Below the pieces are notes generated by a model. The model saw only the letters and a list, made by a program, of their open reading frames with translations, was not told where the DNA came from and ran no database searches. Both the position numbers and the translations under genes were made by a program. A stretch of 5,787 bases of DNA, from NCBI GenBank assembly GCA_963521545.1, contig CAUQVP010000102.1:1-5787 (forward strand), written 5' to 3'. Source of the DNA: JABCPE02 sp963521545 (GTDB lineage: Bacteria; Bacteroidota; Bacteroidia; Flavobacteriales; Weeksellaceae). Positions 5,460-5,787 of the stretch are shown here, piece by piece. The first letter of the stretch is position 1. Each line of letters opens with the position of its first letter.

Positions 5460-5787
5460 ATGAGACAATTAAAAATCACCAAACAGGTAACCAACAGAGA
5501 GACTGCATCTTTGGACAAATACTTACAAGAAATCGGTAAAGTAGAGCTTATCACTGCCGATGAAGAGGTTATTTTAGCCCAAAAAATAAGGTCTGGAGAC
5601 AAGGTTGCTTTAGAAAAACTAATCAAAGCCAACCTTCGTTTCGTGGTTTCTGTTTCTAAACAATATCAAAACCAAGGACTTTCATTACCAGACTTAATAA
5701 ACGAAGGAAATTTAGGGCTAATGAAAGCTGCGAAAAGATATGATGAAACCAGAGGATTTAAATTCATTTCGTATGCTGTATGGTGGA
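5460..5787 (+). CDS. rpoD: RNA polymerase primary sigma factor RpoD, N-terminal part
   Basis: The housekeeping sigma factor directs RNA polymerase to promoters. The first 109 codons are visible before the right edge. The protein begins MRQLKITKQVTNRETASLDK, the usual short N-terminus of Bacteroidota RpoD (about 290 residues), lacking the long region 1.1 of proteobacterial sigma-70. Region 1.2 is at about 17-43 (SLDKYLQEIGKVELITADEE). Region 2 starts at about 52 with ANLRFVVSVSKQYQNQGLSL and continues through DLINEGNLGLMKAAKRYDE into GFKFISYAVWW, within region 2.3, which melts promoter DNA. The ATG at 5460 has no Shine-Dalgarno sequence and an A-rich leader. It is transcribed away from the lipoprotein gene. 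The Bacteroidota-type promoter at 5328-5360 is what this sigma factor is expected to recognise. Confidence 0.96.
   Translation, partial: MRQLKITKQVTNRETASLDKYLQEIGKVELITADEEVILAQKIRSGDKVALEKLIKANLRFVVSVSKQYQNQGLSLPDLINEGNLGLMKAAKRYDETRGFKFISYAVWW

Noticed and set aside
1..5787. CRISPR array, tRNA, rRNA, insertion sequence
   Set aside because: No regularly spaced repeats, cloverleaf-like sequences, transposase motifs or terminal inverted repeats were seen.

Overview
The window looks like a chromosomal segment from a Flavobacteriia-type Bacteroidota. The partial sigma factor at the right end has the short N-terminus of the Bacteroidota RpoD. The non-coding DNA is AT-rich, Shine-Dalgarno sequences are mostly absent, and one promoter fits the Bacteroidota pattern TTTG-N20-TAnnTTTG exactly. 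Family or genus cannot be fixed from this sequence.

Layout, right to left (all genes except rpoD are on the minus strand). The 5' part of rpoD (5460-5787, plus strand) is divergent from an NlpC/P60 lipoprotein (4741-5304). That lipoprotein is followed after 43 bases by dapD (3885-4697), an enzyme of lysine/diaminopimelate synthesis. A clear intrinsic terminator (about 3848-3877) ends the unit. Both genes touch peptidoglycan: dapD helps make the diaminopimelate building block, and the NlpC/P60 family cuts peptide stems that contain it.

Next is a compact block of small accessory genes (1424-3832): a 93-residue two-helix membrane protein resembling Imm17 immunity proteins, a 211-residue protein I do not recognise, a SMI1/KNR4 (SUKH) protein, and a gene that appears split in two by a one-base frameshift. 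SUKH and Imm17-like proteins are typical immunity proteins against polymorphic or contact-dependent toxins. No toxin lies in the window, so I read this as an orphan immunity array between housekeeping genes. Copies of a short AAACCTTTATT motif near the 3' ends of genes in this block suggest a history of cassette gain and loss.

After a 192-base gap containing direct repeats and an inverted repeat, the left end holds a family 4-type glycosyltransferase (71-1231). Eight bases on begins a second glycosyltransferase, of GT-2 type (1-62, only 20 residues visible). This is probably the edge of a surface polysaccharide cluster.
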